Notes: generated by a model from the letters alone, not told the origin. Positions 1 to 9,504 are shown, numbered from the stretch's first letter. The stretch is 49,700 nucleotides of DNA from Actinomycetota bacterium (GCA_947448865.1 CANFOW010000010.1:1-49700), one strand, 5' to 3'. Translations and numbers: made by a program.

Positions 1-1730
1 ACAACGCCGACTGTCATCGGGCGTGCCATGGGTTGGGTCCATAAGGTCGGTGCGGGTTCCGAGCCGGTGGCCAGCTCGTTAAACGTAATAGTCACAACGT
101 TGCTTGATTGCGCTTTCAAGTCGATATCAAAGCGCCACACCTGTCGACCGTTTTCAGTCCCTGATGAAACTAAACTCAAAGGCTCTTTGCCGATTGTTGC
201 GCTGGTGAATTCTGCCCCGATTGGAACATGAACGAAGGTAAGCATCAGAGTCGAGCCATCTTGCCCAGTTCCAACCGGCCCTAAATCAAGTCGTTGCGTC
301 ACATAGGCAGGCAATCCCTTTTTCGGCGCATCGTTTGTGAGTTGCAACCGAATCGTTGATGCCCTGAATGGCACATATGGTACGCATTGGCCTTCGGTGT
401 ATTTCACATCGGCTTGCACATACGCGTCAATTTTGTTTCCGGCTCCATTGGCAAATACCACGATGTGCGACGGATTGTTCGCGTTTGCGGTTGACCCACC
501 AATCGAAGTCGCTTCTAAAGCCTTTTGTTCGTCAGGATGTGAACTCCACGCCTTAATACGGGCATCTGTAATGGCAGGCAACAAAGCGCGTGACAATGAC
601 ACAATCCCGAGCTCACCAGATTTCAATTTGCTGAATACCTGAGAAATAATTGAGAACAGAGCTGCGTCTTTTTTAGTTGGATCCGGGTAATCGGAGTACA
701 CAGTTTTCGTCACATACTCGACAATCTGATCAGCCGTGATGGTCTTGCCATCGACTACGACTGGACCTGTCACTTGCATGAGGTCGCGCAGTGCGTGTTC
801 ATCCATCGCAATCAGTCCGTCTGTCCTGACACCTTTAACTTGGTGGTACAGAGTCCACATAAGTTTTGCGTTGGTGGGGAAATCAGGCGACAAATTCATG
901 TCAGATAACCGAGTCAAGTCGTCGTGGTAGAGGTCCAACATGTCTGGTGACACGAGCGTGTCAACGTGTTGAAGTGGCTGTGTGGCAACAGCGTCATTGG
1001 CTTCCAAATTGCCGAGTGTAATTTTTCCTTCGGCTGCGGTAGCGATTCCCCATCCTCCGGGGAATCCACCAATGCTGCGCGCTTCAGCTCCGCTTTGGAA
1101 TACCAGCAGCCAGTCACGTTTCTTGTCGAGGCCCAAAATAATTGGTGCCACGTCAATAAAATCTGAACCTGCATTAACAAGTTCTCGACCGTCAGTCAGT
1201 TGCTTTTGAAGGGTGCGCGTTGGGTTTGCGATCACGCCAGGCACGCCGCTCAAATCAAGTGCTTCGACTCGAGGTGCATACGTATTGAGTGGACCTGACA
1301 TGTCGTGTGTCAGCGTCTTGATCATGGCGATTAATTCGGGATCGGCAACTCGATTTGCGCTGGGGTGATATGTGCGCAGTTGAGTTTCAACATTACTCGT
1401 AGCACTAGCTATTGCATCCGATGCCGAAAGTACTTCGCGAACTGCCGTTGGAGTGCGCCCAAGATACGGAATCTTGCTTGCAGTCCACCAGATTGGTCCA
1501 GACACCAAAGAGTGTGCGTGATGAACTGTGTTGCGCAATTTAGCAATCTGATCAGCAGTCTGTATCGGGTTACTCAAATTGGAACCGGCGGAAATCGCTG
1601 CGGCTTGTGTTCGCACTGAATTCACTTGCGAGCGCACAGCCAATCCAGTAACCGCGAGGTAGACGATCGAACCAACAATGACCACAATCGCAGACACCCA
1701 AACCCGTCGGGTCGTGATTATTCGTCGCAT
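1..1730 (-). CDS. DUF4012 family membrane-anchored protein, C-terminus beyond the window
   Basis: An open minus-strand frame of 576 codons starts at ATG 1730-1728 behind a GGAGAA ribosome site and runs off the left edge, so its true length is unknown. A single hydrophobic segment lies at about residues 10-30 after an Arg-rich start (MRRIITTRR), giving a signal-anchor topology with the rest outside the cell. At about residues 207-225 it has FQSGAEARSIGGFPGGWG, matching the family hallmark F-Q-x-x-A-E-x-R-x-x-G-G-F. DUF4012 proteins are common in actinobacteria and are often found beside surface-polysaccharide genes, as here; their biochemical role is not established. It is divergent from the glycan operon that starts at 1850. 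The family call rests on the central motif and topology. Confidence 0.8.
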   Translation of the reverse strand, partial: MRRIITTRRVWVSAIVVIVGSIVYLAVTGLAVRSQVNSVRTQAAAISAGSNLSNPIQTADQIAKLRNTVHHAHSLVSGPIWWTASKIPYLGRTPTAVREVLSASDAIASATSNVETQLRTYHPSANRVADPELIAMIKTLTHDMSGPLNTYAPRVEALDLSGVPGVIANPTRTLQKQLTDGRELVNAGSDFIDVAPIILGLDKKRDWLLVFQSGAEARSIGGFPGGWGIATAAEGKITLGNLEANDAVATQPLQHVDTLVSPDMLDLYHDDLTRLSDMNLSPDFPTNAKLMWTLYHQVKGVRTDGLIAMDEHALRDLMQVTGPVVVDGKTITADQIVEYVTKTVYSDYPDPTKKDAALFSIISQVFSKLKSGELGIVSLSRALLPAITDARIKAWSSHPDEQKALEATSIGGSTANANNPSHIVVFANGAGNKIDAYVQADVKYTEGQCVPYVPFRASTIRLQLTNDAPKKGLPAYVTQRLDLGPVGTGQDGSTLMLTFVHVPIGAEFTSATIGKEPLSLVSSGTENGRQVWRFDIDLKAQSSNVVTITFNELATGSEPAPTLWTQPMARPMTVGV

Positions 1731-1849
1731 CAGGTTCTCCGCAATCCGTATGTAGGTCAAGACTAAAGCAAAGGCCATTTCATCGCACAATGCATCGAAG
1801 TGAATTCAAGGCTGTGGCAAGATGACATATTGACGAAGACTGGGGTCTC

Positions 1850-2470
1850 ATGAGCACAACAAGCTACCGAGCGTTTAAGCGCCTTATGGACATGTGCGCT
1901 GCGCTATTGGGACTGATTGTGCTGTCTCCGCTTTTCCTGCTGTTGTATGTGGTGGGCTTGAAGCAATTTGGTCGCCCGGTGTTATTCACGCAGGTGCGAC
2001 CCGGCCGAAACTCAAAGTTGTTCACTATGTATAAATTCCGCACGATGCGCAATGCAATCGGTTCAGATGGTTTGCCGTTGCCGGATGCTGATCGCCTAAC
2101 GAGATACGGCCGAATACTTCGCGCCACGAGCCTAGACGAGCTACCTGAATTGTGGAATGTGCTTATTGGTGACATGAGTGTTGTCGGTCCACGACCGTTG
2201 CTAGAGGCGTACTTGCCGCTGTACTCACCAGAACAAGCAAAACGTCATTTAGTGCGTCCAGGGCTCACTGGGCTGGCACAAGTGAGTGGCCGGAACGCTC
2301 TCACCTGGGAAGAGAAGTTTGCATTTGATGTGAAGTATGTTGAATCTATGTCACTTCGAATGGATGTTGAGATTTTTGTAAAGACTTTTAAATCTGTTTT
2401 GAAGAGACAAGGAATTTCTGCGTCGGATAGTGCGACGATGTCCGCTTTCGAGGGGAGTGCAAGTGCCTGA
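1850..2470 (+). CDS. PglC-like phosphoglycosyl transferase (bacterial sugar transferase)
   Basis: At 206 residues this is a minimal monotopic phosphoglycosyl transferase. Such enzymes move a sugar phosphate from a UDP-sugar onto undecaprenyl phosphate, the first membrane step of glycan assembly. The N-terminal hydrophobic segment (about 18-38) is the expected re-entrant helix. The family motifs follow in order: KFRTM near 62-66, SLDELPEL with the catalytic Asp-Glu pair, DMSVVGPRP, and RPGLTGLAQVSGR. The small size fits the PglC/WcaJ-core type rather than the large WbaP type. A PglD-like acetyltransferase overlaps its end by 8 bp, and PglE/PglF-like genes lie in the facing operon. The likely substrate is therefore a UDP-di-N-acetylated 4-amino sugar; this is inferred from context. 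Confidence 0.88.
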   Translation: MSTTSYRAFKRLMDMCAALLGLIVLSPLFLLLYVVGLKQFGRPVLFTQVRPGRNSKLFTMYKFRTMRNAIGSDGLPLPDADRLTRYGRILRATSLDELPELWNVLIGDMSVVGPRPLLEAYLPLYSPEQAKRHLVRPGLTGLAQVSGRNALTWEEKFAFDVKYVESMSLRMDVEIFVKTFKSVLKRQGISASDSATMSAFEGSASA

Positions 2471-3080
2471 TCTAGTCATAATTGGTGCAGGTGGCTCTGG
2501 TCGCGAGTTGCGCGAGTTTGTAAGACAGCACCCGTTCACTTCAGAAGACGTCGCTATTAATTTCCTTGGCTTTGTTGACGATCATGTTGAGGTCAACCCT
2601 GAGTGGATTGCTACAACTAGTGAATTGGGACTTTACCCCGGTCGATACTTTTTAATTGCAATCGCAGATCCGCATACGAGACGCACTTTGACCCGAGTTG
2701 CCATAGAAGCGGGACTCATTCAAGCAAGTTTTCAGCACCCATCGTCGATTATCGGCTCAGACGTAAGGTTGGGCGATGGTCACATAATTTGGCCAAGTGT
2801 CAGCATCACAACAAATGTAATTGTAGGAAACAGCTGCCACATAAATGTTGGCGTTGCGATAGGACATGACTGTGTCTTAGGCGACTTTGTAACTGTTAAT
2901 CCATTGGCGGCAATTTCGGGATTTGCTCACATTGCCGATGAGGTCCTCATCGGTAGCCACGCAACTATCCTTCAAAGTCTTGAAGTAGGTCCGCGTTCGG
3001 TAGTTGGAGCAGGATCAGTGGTAACGAGAAATGTTGAGCCGGGTATGACAGTGGTTGGAGTACCAGCGCATGTTCAATAG
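2463..3080 (+). CDS. PglD/NeuD-like sugar O/N-acyltransferase (hexapeptide repeat)
   Basis: A 205-residue protein starting at GTG 2463, chosen because GGGGAG lies just upstream and MPDLVIIGAGGSG matches the family N-terminus; the frame is open further upstream without support. Residues 1-90 form a Rossmann-like nucleotide-sugar domain (GAGGSGRE). Residues 90-205 are a left-handed beta-helix of hexapeptide repeats (IIGSDVRLGDG, VIVGNS, CVLGDF, VLIGSHATI, VVGAGSVV). His in NVGVAIGHDC is in the place of the PglD catalytic base. PglD acetylates the 4-amino group of UDP-4-amino-4,6-dideoxy-GlcNAc with acetyl-CoA. The start overlaps the end of the PglC-like gene, so the two are translationally coupled. 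The exact amino-sugar substrate is inferred. Confidence 0.85.
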   Translation: MPDLVIIGAGGSGRELREFVRQHPFTSEDVAINFLGFVDDHVEVNPEWIATTSELGLYPGRYFLIAIADPHTRRTLTRVAIEAGLIQASFQHPSSIIGSDVRLGDGHIIWPSVSITTNVIVGNSCHINVGVAIGHDCVLGDFVTVNPLAAISGFAHIADEVLIGSHATILQSLEVGPRSVVGAGSVVTRNVEPGMTVVGVPAHVQ

Positions 3081-3121
3081 TTATGTCGTTAAGACCTCTC
3101 AATTAAGACTGAGCAAGTAAC

Positions 3122-3943
3122 GTGACTCCAACAAAGCTCGAGGTGCTTCAGACAATAGGTATCAAACTTCTTGAGGAATTAGAGCGCGTATGCGATCTCG
3201 AAGACATCGAGTACTTCATTTGTGCTGGCACCCTGCTCGGTGCGGTCCGCAACAACGGCTGGATACCTTGGGATGACGATGCCGACATTGCGATGACACG
3301 CGACGCTTATGAACAATTAGAAAGAAACGCTCATTTATTTAGTGAAGATTTCAGACTTGTTTCCCCTGAGAGTAGCCAGCATCTTCACGAAATCCCGCGC
3401 ATTGAGTACCTACCGAGCAAATTCGGTATCGATCAGAGCAGTGTAACTCTAGACATCTTCATTTTAGAAGAAGCACCAGCTAACAAATTCCTCAGAATAC
3501 TTTGGGTTTCAAGCTGCATTCTAATCCGATTGCTGCGTTCATCTCGAGATAACAGCATGCGTGAATCGTCGTTTGGGCGACGCTTTGCAATGTTTATACT
3601 GAGACAATTTTCAAAAATCATGAGTGACCTGCAATGGCATCGCTTTTATGTAAATCTAATTGAATTACCTACAAAGAGTGGCAATAAGAGCGAGTATCTA
3701 TCACTAATCACATTTGGGATTAAATATGCGAAGGTGGCTTTACCTCGTGATTCATTTATTCCAGCCAGACGAATTACTTTTGAAAATCTCTTACTTTCTG
3801 GTCCTGCGAATCCCCAAGTATTTTTAGAGATGAGATACGGTGCCAATTTCTTAACACCGCCCCCCACTCACCTTCGAGAATCCCAACATCCTAAGACCTC
3901 GTTGGTTGCACGAATTGATGGCGAGTGGGTGTCAATTGAATAG
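3122..3943 (+). CDS. LicD family phosphotransferase
   Basis: A 273-residue protein starting at GTG 3122, with only a weak ribosome site (GAGCAAG). The LicD signature spans residues 36-58: GTLLGAVRNNGWIPWDDDAD, with acidic metal ligands at 51-55, the nucleotidyltransferase-fold core of the family. LicD proteins transfer phosphocholine or related polyol phosphates onto cell-surface glycans. Here it lies inside the polysaccharide operon, 41 bp after the acetyltransferase, so it probably decorates this repeat unit. No CDP-choline synthesis genes (LicA/LicC) are visible, so the donor could be another CDP-linked group. The C-terminal half is divergent and recognised only by continuity. The gene is AT-richer than the metabolic genes, like its neighbours. 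Confidence 0.85.
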   Translation: MTPTKLEVLQTIGIKLLEELERVCDLEDIEYFICAGTLLGAVRNNGWIPWDDDADIAMTRDAYEQLERNAHLFSEDFRLVSPESSQHLHEIPRIEYLPSKFGIDQSSVTLDIFILEEAPANKFLRILWVSSCILIRLLRSSRDNSMRESSFGRRFAMFILRQFSKIMSDLQWHRFYVNLIELPTKSGNKSEYLSLITFGIKYAKVALPRDSFIPARRITFENLLLSGPANPQVFLEMRYGANFLTPPPTHLRESQHPKTSLVARIDGEWVSIE

Positions 3944-3953
3944 TGAAGACGCT

Positions 3954-5231
3954 ATGCCGGGTCACTTAGCCGAAAAGCAATTTTTAGGTTTAGCCAGGGT
4001 CGACATTGAGTTACTTTTAACCACAGGCATAGCGAGAGCCTTGGGGATTTCTGCCTTGATTTTGGTGTCGCAGAATCTCGGATCTCATTCTCTTGGTGGG
4101 GTTGTCTGGTACTTGTCCACTACCGGTCTAATCTCTGGGCTAGCGCAGCTCGGCGTGGCTCCGATAGTTGCCAAAGAAATCGCAAAAATGGCCACTCCAA
4201 CCTTACGCAGAGATTTGTCAGTGGGCTTTTTAGCGACAAGTTTCCTGTGCTCAATTTCAATATCTGGAGTTATCGCTTTAATTCAATGGTCTTCTTGTAA
4301 CTATGGAAGTTGCCTTCTTAATCCTATATTCAGCCCTCTACTGCTGACAATATGGGGAATTTCAGTAACAGTATCTAGTGTTTCCCAAACCATTTTTTCC
4401 ACGCAGCACAGTAAAAGTTTGAGTGGTCGATTTTTGGCCATTCGTAGTCTTTTCACAACAGTGGCCATTGCTGTTGCCAGTAAGCAGCACGGTCAACAGG
4501 AAGTATTCCAATACATAACATTTGCGGAAATACTCGTTGCCTCTGGCGCAATTTTCGTAATCGTTGGTACAAAGCTAAAAAACCTACGAGTGATAACTAG
4601 CATTAAGGCCTTTGTTTCAATGTTTCGAGAAACTGGACTAAGAATTCTTGGAGTCACAGTAATAACACAGCTTGCTCTTTGGATTCCTCAAACGTATCTG
4701 GCTCATCAGCCAGGTGGGCTGGACGAATTAGGAGTTTACGGAATTGCAGCACGAATTTCACTTGTGATCAGCTTTATACCTGGGGTGTTACTTTCTCGAG
4801 AACTTCCAAGAATGTCTGAGAATTCGAACAGAGTTCCACAGAAGTGGATTAAAGAAGCAACTCGTGTTACCAAACGAAGTATGAAGTTTTCTGCCATTGG
4901 ATTTATTGCCTTAATTTTTCTAATTCCAATCTTGCAAAAGCAAACGAACATATCACAGGCTATGTTCATACCAGTGTTTACCTGCACATTATTTATGACC
5001 TTTCTATCCTCGATAAACTCTCTCGTGGGAGTAATTGCCATCTCTGGGGATCTCACGCCAGAGTGGATAGTGAGTGACCTAATTCTGGCAGTTACACAAG
5101 TTGTTTTTGGTCTCCTGTTAGTCAAGGAGTTTGGCGCAGTCGGCCTCGCTATTAGCGGATCTTTGGCGTACTTTGCCTCCGTTTTGTATCTAGGGTTGCG
5201 AATACGCAATAAGGTATTGACATGCGTGTAG
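3954..5231 (+). CDS. Polysaccharide flippase (Wzx/MOP-superfamily-like)
   Basis: A 425-residue, almost entirely hydrophobic protein with about 12 predicted membrane helices and few conserved motifs, as expected for Wzx-type flippases that move undecaprenyl-linked repeat units across the membrane. ATG 3954 is chosen as the start; it is 10 bp after the LicD stop behind a weak GAAG. A TTG at 3936 in the same frame is an alternative, and the frame is open to 3906 inside licD. The 3' end overlaps the next glycosyltransferase by 10 bp. With the polymerase at 8167-9504 it completes a Wzx/Wzy pair. The call rests on topology, length and operon context, because sequence conservation in this family is poor. 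Confidence 0.8.
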   Translation: MPGHLAEKQFLGLARVDIELLLTTGIARALGISALILVSQNLGSHSLGGVVWYLSTTGLISGLAQLGVAPIVAKEIAKMATPTLRRDLSVGFLATSFLCSISISGVIALIQWSSCNYGSCLLNPIFSPLLLTIWGISVTVSSVSQTIFSTQHSKSLSGRFLAIRSLFTTVAIAVASKQHGQQEVFQYITFAEILVASGAIFVIVGTKLKNLRVITSIKAFVSMFRETGLRILGVTVITQLALWIPQTYLAHQPGGLDELGVYGIAARISLVISFIPGVLLSRELPRMSENSNRVPQKWIKEATRVTKRSMKFSAIGFIALIFLIPILQKQTNISQAMFIPVFTCTLFMTFLSSINSLVGVIAISGDLTPEWIVSDLILAVTQVVFGLLLVKEFGAVGLAISGSLAYFASVLYLGLRIRNKVLTCV

Positions 5232-6217
5232 CGATTGTCGGCGGAATTTACAACCGGTCTCCAGATGAAAGAAATTCGATTACCCCAACGCCTGAAGAAA
5301 ATCTTGCCGTGGGCCTTGAATTGCATGGCTTTGAAGTTCAACGCATTGGCTTGAATGATTTTTCAGAGATATCTAGCTGCCAATTTGATGTGATGCATGT
5401 GCATCATTTGGCTAAAGGCACCCTAGTCGCTGCTCGACGATCTGGTCCGAAGATATTTACATATCACGCTAACAACTTCAATCTTGAGCTAAAGCGTAGA
5501 ATCGCACAACGAGTGGTGGAATTAAGATTTCAAAAATTGATTTGCTTGAGTCAGAGCGAAAAAGATACACGTGTTGCTGCGAGCAAGAACCTTCTTGTAA
5601 AAATGGAAGTAGTTCCAAATGGAATGAGCTTTGAGTCATTCAAGTCAATTGAGCGAAAATTCAATGATCAGGATGAATTCAAACTTTTATTTGTAGGTCA
5701 ATTGCTACCGGTGAAACGTGTTCACTTGATTCTGGAAGCTCTCGCAACACTTCCAGAACATGTAACACTTCGAATGGTCTATCACAATGACACTCTCTTT
5801 GCCGAATTGCGTGCCTTAGCCGAACGGCTTCAAATAGCGACACGGGTAACATTTGTTGGAAAATTAGGCCCAACTGAGTTAGTTGTTGAGTACCTAAATG
5901 CACATTTATTAGTACTCCCATCGCAAACCGAAGCGTTGCCATCCGTAGTAACTGAAGCGCTTGCAACAGGATTACCTGTAGTCGCAATGCGAACTGGAGG
6001 AATTTCAGAACAAGTCGGTTTAGCTGGTGTAGTGGAGGCAATCGATAATGCAGGTGACCTAACAAATTCCATTCGGCTTATTGGAAATTCGTATCCTCAA
6101 TTCGCAAAGACTGCTTTCACACGATCTCAGCAGATACCTCAAGAATATTCTCTACAAGCAATGGTAGATAGACATATTGCAATATATACTCGAATTTTAG
6201 ATAAAGGATCTTCTTGA
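5222..6217 (+). CDS. Glycosyltransferase family 4 (GT-B fold)
   Basis: A 331-residue retaining glycosyltransferase that should add one sugar to the lipid-linked repeat unit at the inner membrane face. The N-terminal domain begins MRVAIVGGIYN with an acceptor-domain history (HVHHLAKG near 60). The C-terminal donor domain has FVGQLLPVKR near 158 and the E-x7-E type signature TEALPSVVTEALATGLP near 237, followed by GGISEQV. The ATG overlaps the flippase stop by 10 bp, and the end overlaps the next gene start at TTGA. It is somewhat shorter than typical GT4 enzymes (about 360-400 residues), but both domains appear complete. Sugar specificity cannot be read from the sequence. Confidence 0.88.
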   Translation: MRVAIVGGIYNRSPDERNSITPTPEENLAVGLELHGFEVQRIGLNDFSEISSCQFDVMHVHHLAKGTLVAARRSGPKIFTYHANNFNLELKRRIAQRVVELRFQKLICLSQSEKDTRVAASKNLLVKMEVVPNGMSFESFKSIERKFNDQDEFKLLFVGQLLPVKRVHLILEALATLPEHVTLRMVYHNDTLFAELRALAERLQIATRVTFVGKLGPTELVVEYLNAHLLVLPSQTEALPSVVTEALATGLPVVAMRTGGISEQVGLAGVVEAIDNAGDLTNSIRLIGNSYPQFAKTAFTRSQQIPQEYSLQAMVDRHIAIYTRILDKGSS

Positions 6218-7305
6218 AAATACTCCATTTGGTACCTACCGAAATTCCCTTGTTGTCAAAGTTTGGTGGGGCGGTGCAAAAGCGGGCAATTGAACTTGTC
6301 TTTCAGCAGCGAATATCCGGGGAAGAATCATTGGCTCTATCACCTGGTGAGCTTGACTCTGAGGATGCCAACTTAAACAATTTTCCATATGTCTTTCTTA
6401 GATTAAATCGACCTTTTCGGGACATCGAATACATGTACAAAGCGAGGCGGTTTATCAAGAAGTCAAGTGATATAGATATTGTTCACGTGCATGGTCTGCC
6501 GTTAATGTCATTATTTTTACCGAAGCAAGTAAAAGGTTTATTAACTGTTGATTATTTCCGCTACCGAGGGTCGGGTAACAGATTTTTACATCAACTTTAT
6601 CTAGTAGCCTTGAAAAAATATACTGTAATTGCTTGCGTCTCAGAGGCTTGCCTGAATGACTTCGTCGAATTTTACCCGAGTGTAAAAGCCACCGTAATCT
6701 ACAACGGTGTGTCTTCCGATCAGCGGGAACCTCAACCCGACGAGACAGCAAAGATTTTGAATAAGTACGGGCTTGTTCATAACAACTACGTTTTGTACCT
6801 TGGGCGGGTTTGTGAACAAAAGGGCTCACATCTTCTTGCCAAGATTCAAGAAGAACTGTCAAGTCTTGGCGGTGATTTAGAAATGGTAGCGGCGGGTCCA
6901 CTGGGGCAATTTGGAGCCATTCTTGATTCCGTCCCTCAGAAAAGGGATAAAAATGTCAAATACCTTGGCGCAGTGCATGATAACGATGTGCAAGTGTTGC
7001 TTCATAGCGCTCGAGTCTTTGTTTTGCCCACAATCAGAGACGAGATGTTTGGCATGGTAATTCCAGAAGCACTTGCACAGGGAACTCCAGTCGTGGCATC
7101 TCGACTTGGAGGTATTCCAGAAGCGTTGGGCGATGGTGGATACCTATTTGAAGTCGGAGATGTAAAGGAATGCGCACAATTGATTTTCAACATAAGCGAA
7201 GATGCTTCGTTACGGAAGAGGCTTAGCGAAGACGGAATGCGTCACATCCAAAAGTTTTCGTGGGCTGAAATATCAAACTGCTATCTCCATTCGTATAAGG
7301 TCTAG
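6214..7305 (+). CDS. Glycosyltransferase family 4 (GT-B fold)
   Basis: A 363-residue second GT4 enzyme of the operon. It starts at TTG 6214, overlapping the previous stop by 4 bp (TTGA), so translation is coupled. The N-terminus MKILHLVPTEIPLLSKFGGA and the VHVHGLP motif are typical of the acceptor domain. The donor domain carries YLGRVCEQKGSHLL near 195-208, then RDEMFGMVIPEALAQGTP and SRLGGIPEAL, the GT4 nucleotide-sugar site. It should extend the lipid-linked oligosaccharide in the cytoplasm. An ATG start is not available near the N-terminus, which supports the TTG. The substrate is unknown. Confidence 0.88.
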   Translation: MKILHLVPTEIPLLSKFGGAVQKRAIELVFQQRISGEESLALSPGELDSEDANLNNFPYVFLRLNRPFRDIEYMYKARRFIKKSSDIDIVHVHGLPLMSLFLPKQVKGLLTVDYFRYRGSGNRFLHQLYLVALKKYTVIACVSEACLNDFVEFYPSVKATVIYNGVSSDQREPQPDETAKILNKYGLVHNNYVLYLGRVCEQKGSHLLAKIQEELSSLGGDLEMVAAGPLGQFGAILDSVPQKRDKNVKYLGAVHDNDVQVLLHSARVFVLPTIRDEMFGMVIPEALAQGTPVVASRLGGIPEALGDGGYLFEVGDVKECAQLIFNISEDASLRKRLSEDGMRHIQKFSWAEISNCYLHSYKV

Positions 7306-7309
7306 AGAC

Positions 7310-8077
7310 ATGGCGCGCGTTTCCTGGATATTGCCAGTAGGTCCCAATGCTGGGTGGCTAAATCAAACTCTTGATTCAGTCCGAGAGCAGACTTTTCAGG
7401 ATGCCGAATTGTGTGTGATTTACGACGGGCACTGTGAATTAAATGAAATGGCTGTCGATGGACTTCGCAGTAGTGGCTTTAAAAATATACGAGAATTGGT
7501 CGTGAACGAGCCATCGGGCATAGTTAACGCCCTGAACTTGGGAATTTCGAATACAGATTCCGAGTATTTGGCGAGAATTGACAGCGACGATGTAAACCTC
7601 CCAGAACGACTCTCAGTGCAGATTGAGCACATGTCGCGCCAGAAAGATCTGTTCGGCGTTGGCTCGTCGGCGATACTTATCGATCAAGATTCGCGAGTAA
7701 TTGGCAACAGAAATGTAGTGACCGGAGTCAATAGCGTAAAGCGAAAGCTCATGTGGCGTAATGCATTGATACATCCAACCGTTCTCATGAGACGCACTGC
7801 TCTTGAAAGAACAGGTCTTTACAATCCGTTGGCCAAACATTGTGAGGATTATGAACTGTGGTTGCGAATGATTGCCCTAGGTAATTTGGATAACGTTGGT
7901 CGACCACTTATTAAGTATCGAGTGCATGCTTACCAAACGAGTCGAAAATTTCAAGCCGACATAGCAAGTGCGGCAATCCTTAAGGCACGAAGTGGTGCGG
8001 CATCAACTGGAATTGAAAAATTGTCGGTCCCGCTCAAGCACAAAATATGGCTCGCAGCCAACAACCTGCGACCCTAA
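7310..8077 (+). CDS. Glycosyltransferase family 2 (GT-A fold)
   Basis: A 255-residue inverting glycosyltransferase. ATG 7310 is preferred over the more upstream in-frame ATG at 7202 because MARVSWILPVGPNAGWLNQTL is the canonical GT2 beginning and the upstream part overlaps the GT4 gene by 100 bp. The metal-binding motif is RIDSDDVNLPERL near residues 85-97, followed by HPTVLMRR and the acidic CEDYELWLRM that supplies the catalytic base region. It is the last plus-strand gene of the operon and converges on the polymerase gene across about 90 bp. It probably adds a further sugar or branch to the repeat unit. Confidence 0.88.
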   Translation: MARVSWILPVGPNAGWLNQTLDSVREQTFQDAELCVIYDGHCELNEMAVDGLRSSGFKNIRELVVNEPSGIVNALNLGISNTDSEYLARIDSDDVNLPERLSVQIEHMSRQKDLFGVGSSAILIDQDSRVIGNRNVVTGVNSVKRKLMWRNALIHPTVLMRRTALERTGLYNPLAKHCEDYELWLRMIALGNLDNVGRPLIKYRVHAYQTSRKFQADIASAAILKARSGAASTGIEKLSVPLKHKIWLAANNLRP

Positions 8078-8166
8078 TACGTGAATTTTAAGAGGAAAAC
8101 TTGCGTGCGGGCACTAGAAACATGAAGCATAATGTTTGCGCATATGGATCACATTTGTGGATGAAT

Positions 8167-9504
8167 TTAAATTTCCACTTTCTGACGGGAATTCATGATG
8201 TAAGGCAAAGCTATGAAATATATAAACACCTGCACTAGGACCGAGAAACTGACAAAAAAACTCAATGTAAGCCAGATTGCGGGAAGGAGCATGACATAGG
8301 TACACGCGACATCCTCTTGTTTGGCAGCTTTTGTGAAAAAGAAGCTTGCGGCGATACCGAGTAAAACAAAGACAATAAAATTTCCTACATAGCCAAACGC
8401 CCAGTAGGTTTCAGCGACAGTCGTCAGAATTTGATCAACCGTCAATAAGCCTCGATAAATGATTCGATTAAGAACCACTGGGCCGCTTTGACTCCGAAAA
8501 TTTTTGCCGATCGTCGGCAAAGGTCCAATCAACGACTCCGGGATTGTTGCCGCAATACCTAATGAGGTTGGTCTAACTGCAATTGCGTATCCCACTGTCC
8601 GTAGTCCGCCACCGTAAATCTCCACCTGGCTAGCCACTGAAGGTTTTTGAATTCTGGCAGTCTGCGTGGAGTATCGCCCACCTTGTGTCCCGACAAACTC
8701 GCTTCGCAATGTAGAAATACGAAAAAACAATAATGCCAATACGCAAACTAAGATCGCCGATAATGTTTTTGATGCCCGTTCAGATTTGAATGATCGAATA
8801 GCGAGCCAAATACATAGACCAGTTATAACAAATGAAGCTCGATTGTAAGAGTATGCCGTCATTGGAAATAAGGCAATGGATGCCATCACAAATTGCTTGG
8901 CCACGCTTGTGCTCGCCCAATCAACCAAACGCACGATACCAATAGTCCATAGCGGTGGAAGTAGAGACGCGAGTAGTCCCACTAAACCATCCTTTGGACT
9001 AGATTCTGCAGGAGAACTGCGCATCAGTAAGTAGTTAAAAAATGCCGATGGTGAACCAAATTTTATGCCGAGACCAGTGATGCCGAGAATGACAAGTACC
9101 AAACTGCGACTCACATTGTGACTGTGAAAATGACGTCGAATCACTTTGAACTTAATCAACCTGAGACCAACAATAAATCCCGCAAAAGAAATGGAACTGA
9201 CTACCGAGGCTTGATTGAGGTAATGCCAATCAATCGGTGTACCAAATCTTTCGCTGGGTATCAACTTGAGGTACAACAGAGCAGGATTAAAGACAAGCAA
9301 AATAAAACCCGTGAAAAAAATCATGTCAATTGGTTGAAAACCACGAATGTTTGTCTCTGGAAAATTCCTTTGGACTACGAAGAAAAATAAATATGTAACC
9401 AAAGATAAAGTTGCACCCCAGAATTCCCAAGAGTGACCAATAGCGAGGCATGAAAGTTCAACAGAAATAGCAGCAAAGGCAATAACCAACCTCTTACCGT
9501 TCAT
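8167..9504 (-). CDS. O-antigen/oligosaccharide repeat-unit polymerase (Wzy-like)
   Basis: A 445-residue polytopic membrane protein with about 11-12 hydrophobic segments and a large extracytoplasmic loop (roughly residues 265-375, rich in Arg, Gly and Ser, including TLRSEFVGTQGGRYS). This is the usual Wzy layout. It starts at ATG 9504 behind AGGTGG. Wzy proteins polymerise flipped repeat units on the outer membrane leaflet face. It is the last gene of the minus-strand arm after a GT4 gene and faces the plus-strand arm end to end. The family is poorly conserved in sequence, so the call comes from topology, the loop and the presence of a flippase and glycosyltransferases. Confidence 0.75.
   Translation of the reverse strand: MNGKRLVIAFAAISVELSCLAIGHSWEFWGATLSLVTYLFFFVVQRNFPETNIRGFQPIDMIFFTGFILLVFNPALLYLKLIPSERFGTPIDWHYLNQASVVSSISFAGFIVGLRLIKFKVIRRHFHSHNVSRSLVLVILGITGLGIKFGSPSAFFNYLLMRSSPAESSPKDGLVGLLASLLPPLWTIGIVRLVDWASTSVAKQFVMASIALFPMTAYSYNRASFVITGLCIWLAIRSFKSERASKTLSAILVCVLALLFFRISTLRSEFVGTQGGRYSTQTARIQKPSVASQVEIYGGGLRTVGYAIAVRPTSLGIAATIPESLIGPLPTIGKNFRSQSGPVVLNRIIYRGLLTVDQILTTVAETYWAFGYVGNFIVFVLLGIAASFFFTKAAKQEDVACTYVMLLPAIWLTLSFFVSFSVLVQVFIYFIALPYIMNSRQKVEI

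Noticed and set aside
1801-1849. Promoter TTCAAG-17-TATTGA before the PglC-like gene
   Set aside because: Match to consensus is too poor to report as a feature.
4736-5341. 201-codon minus-strand frame over the flippase end
   Set aside because: Antisense to overlapping real genes and of improbable composition.
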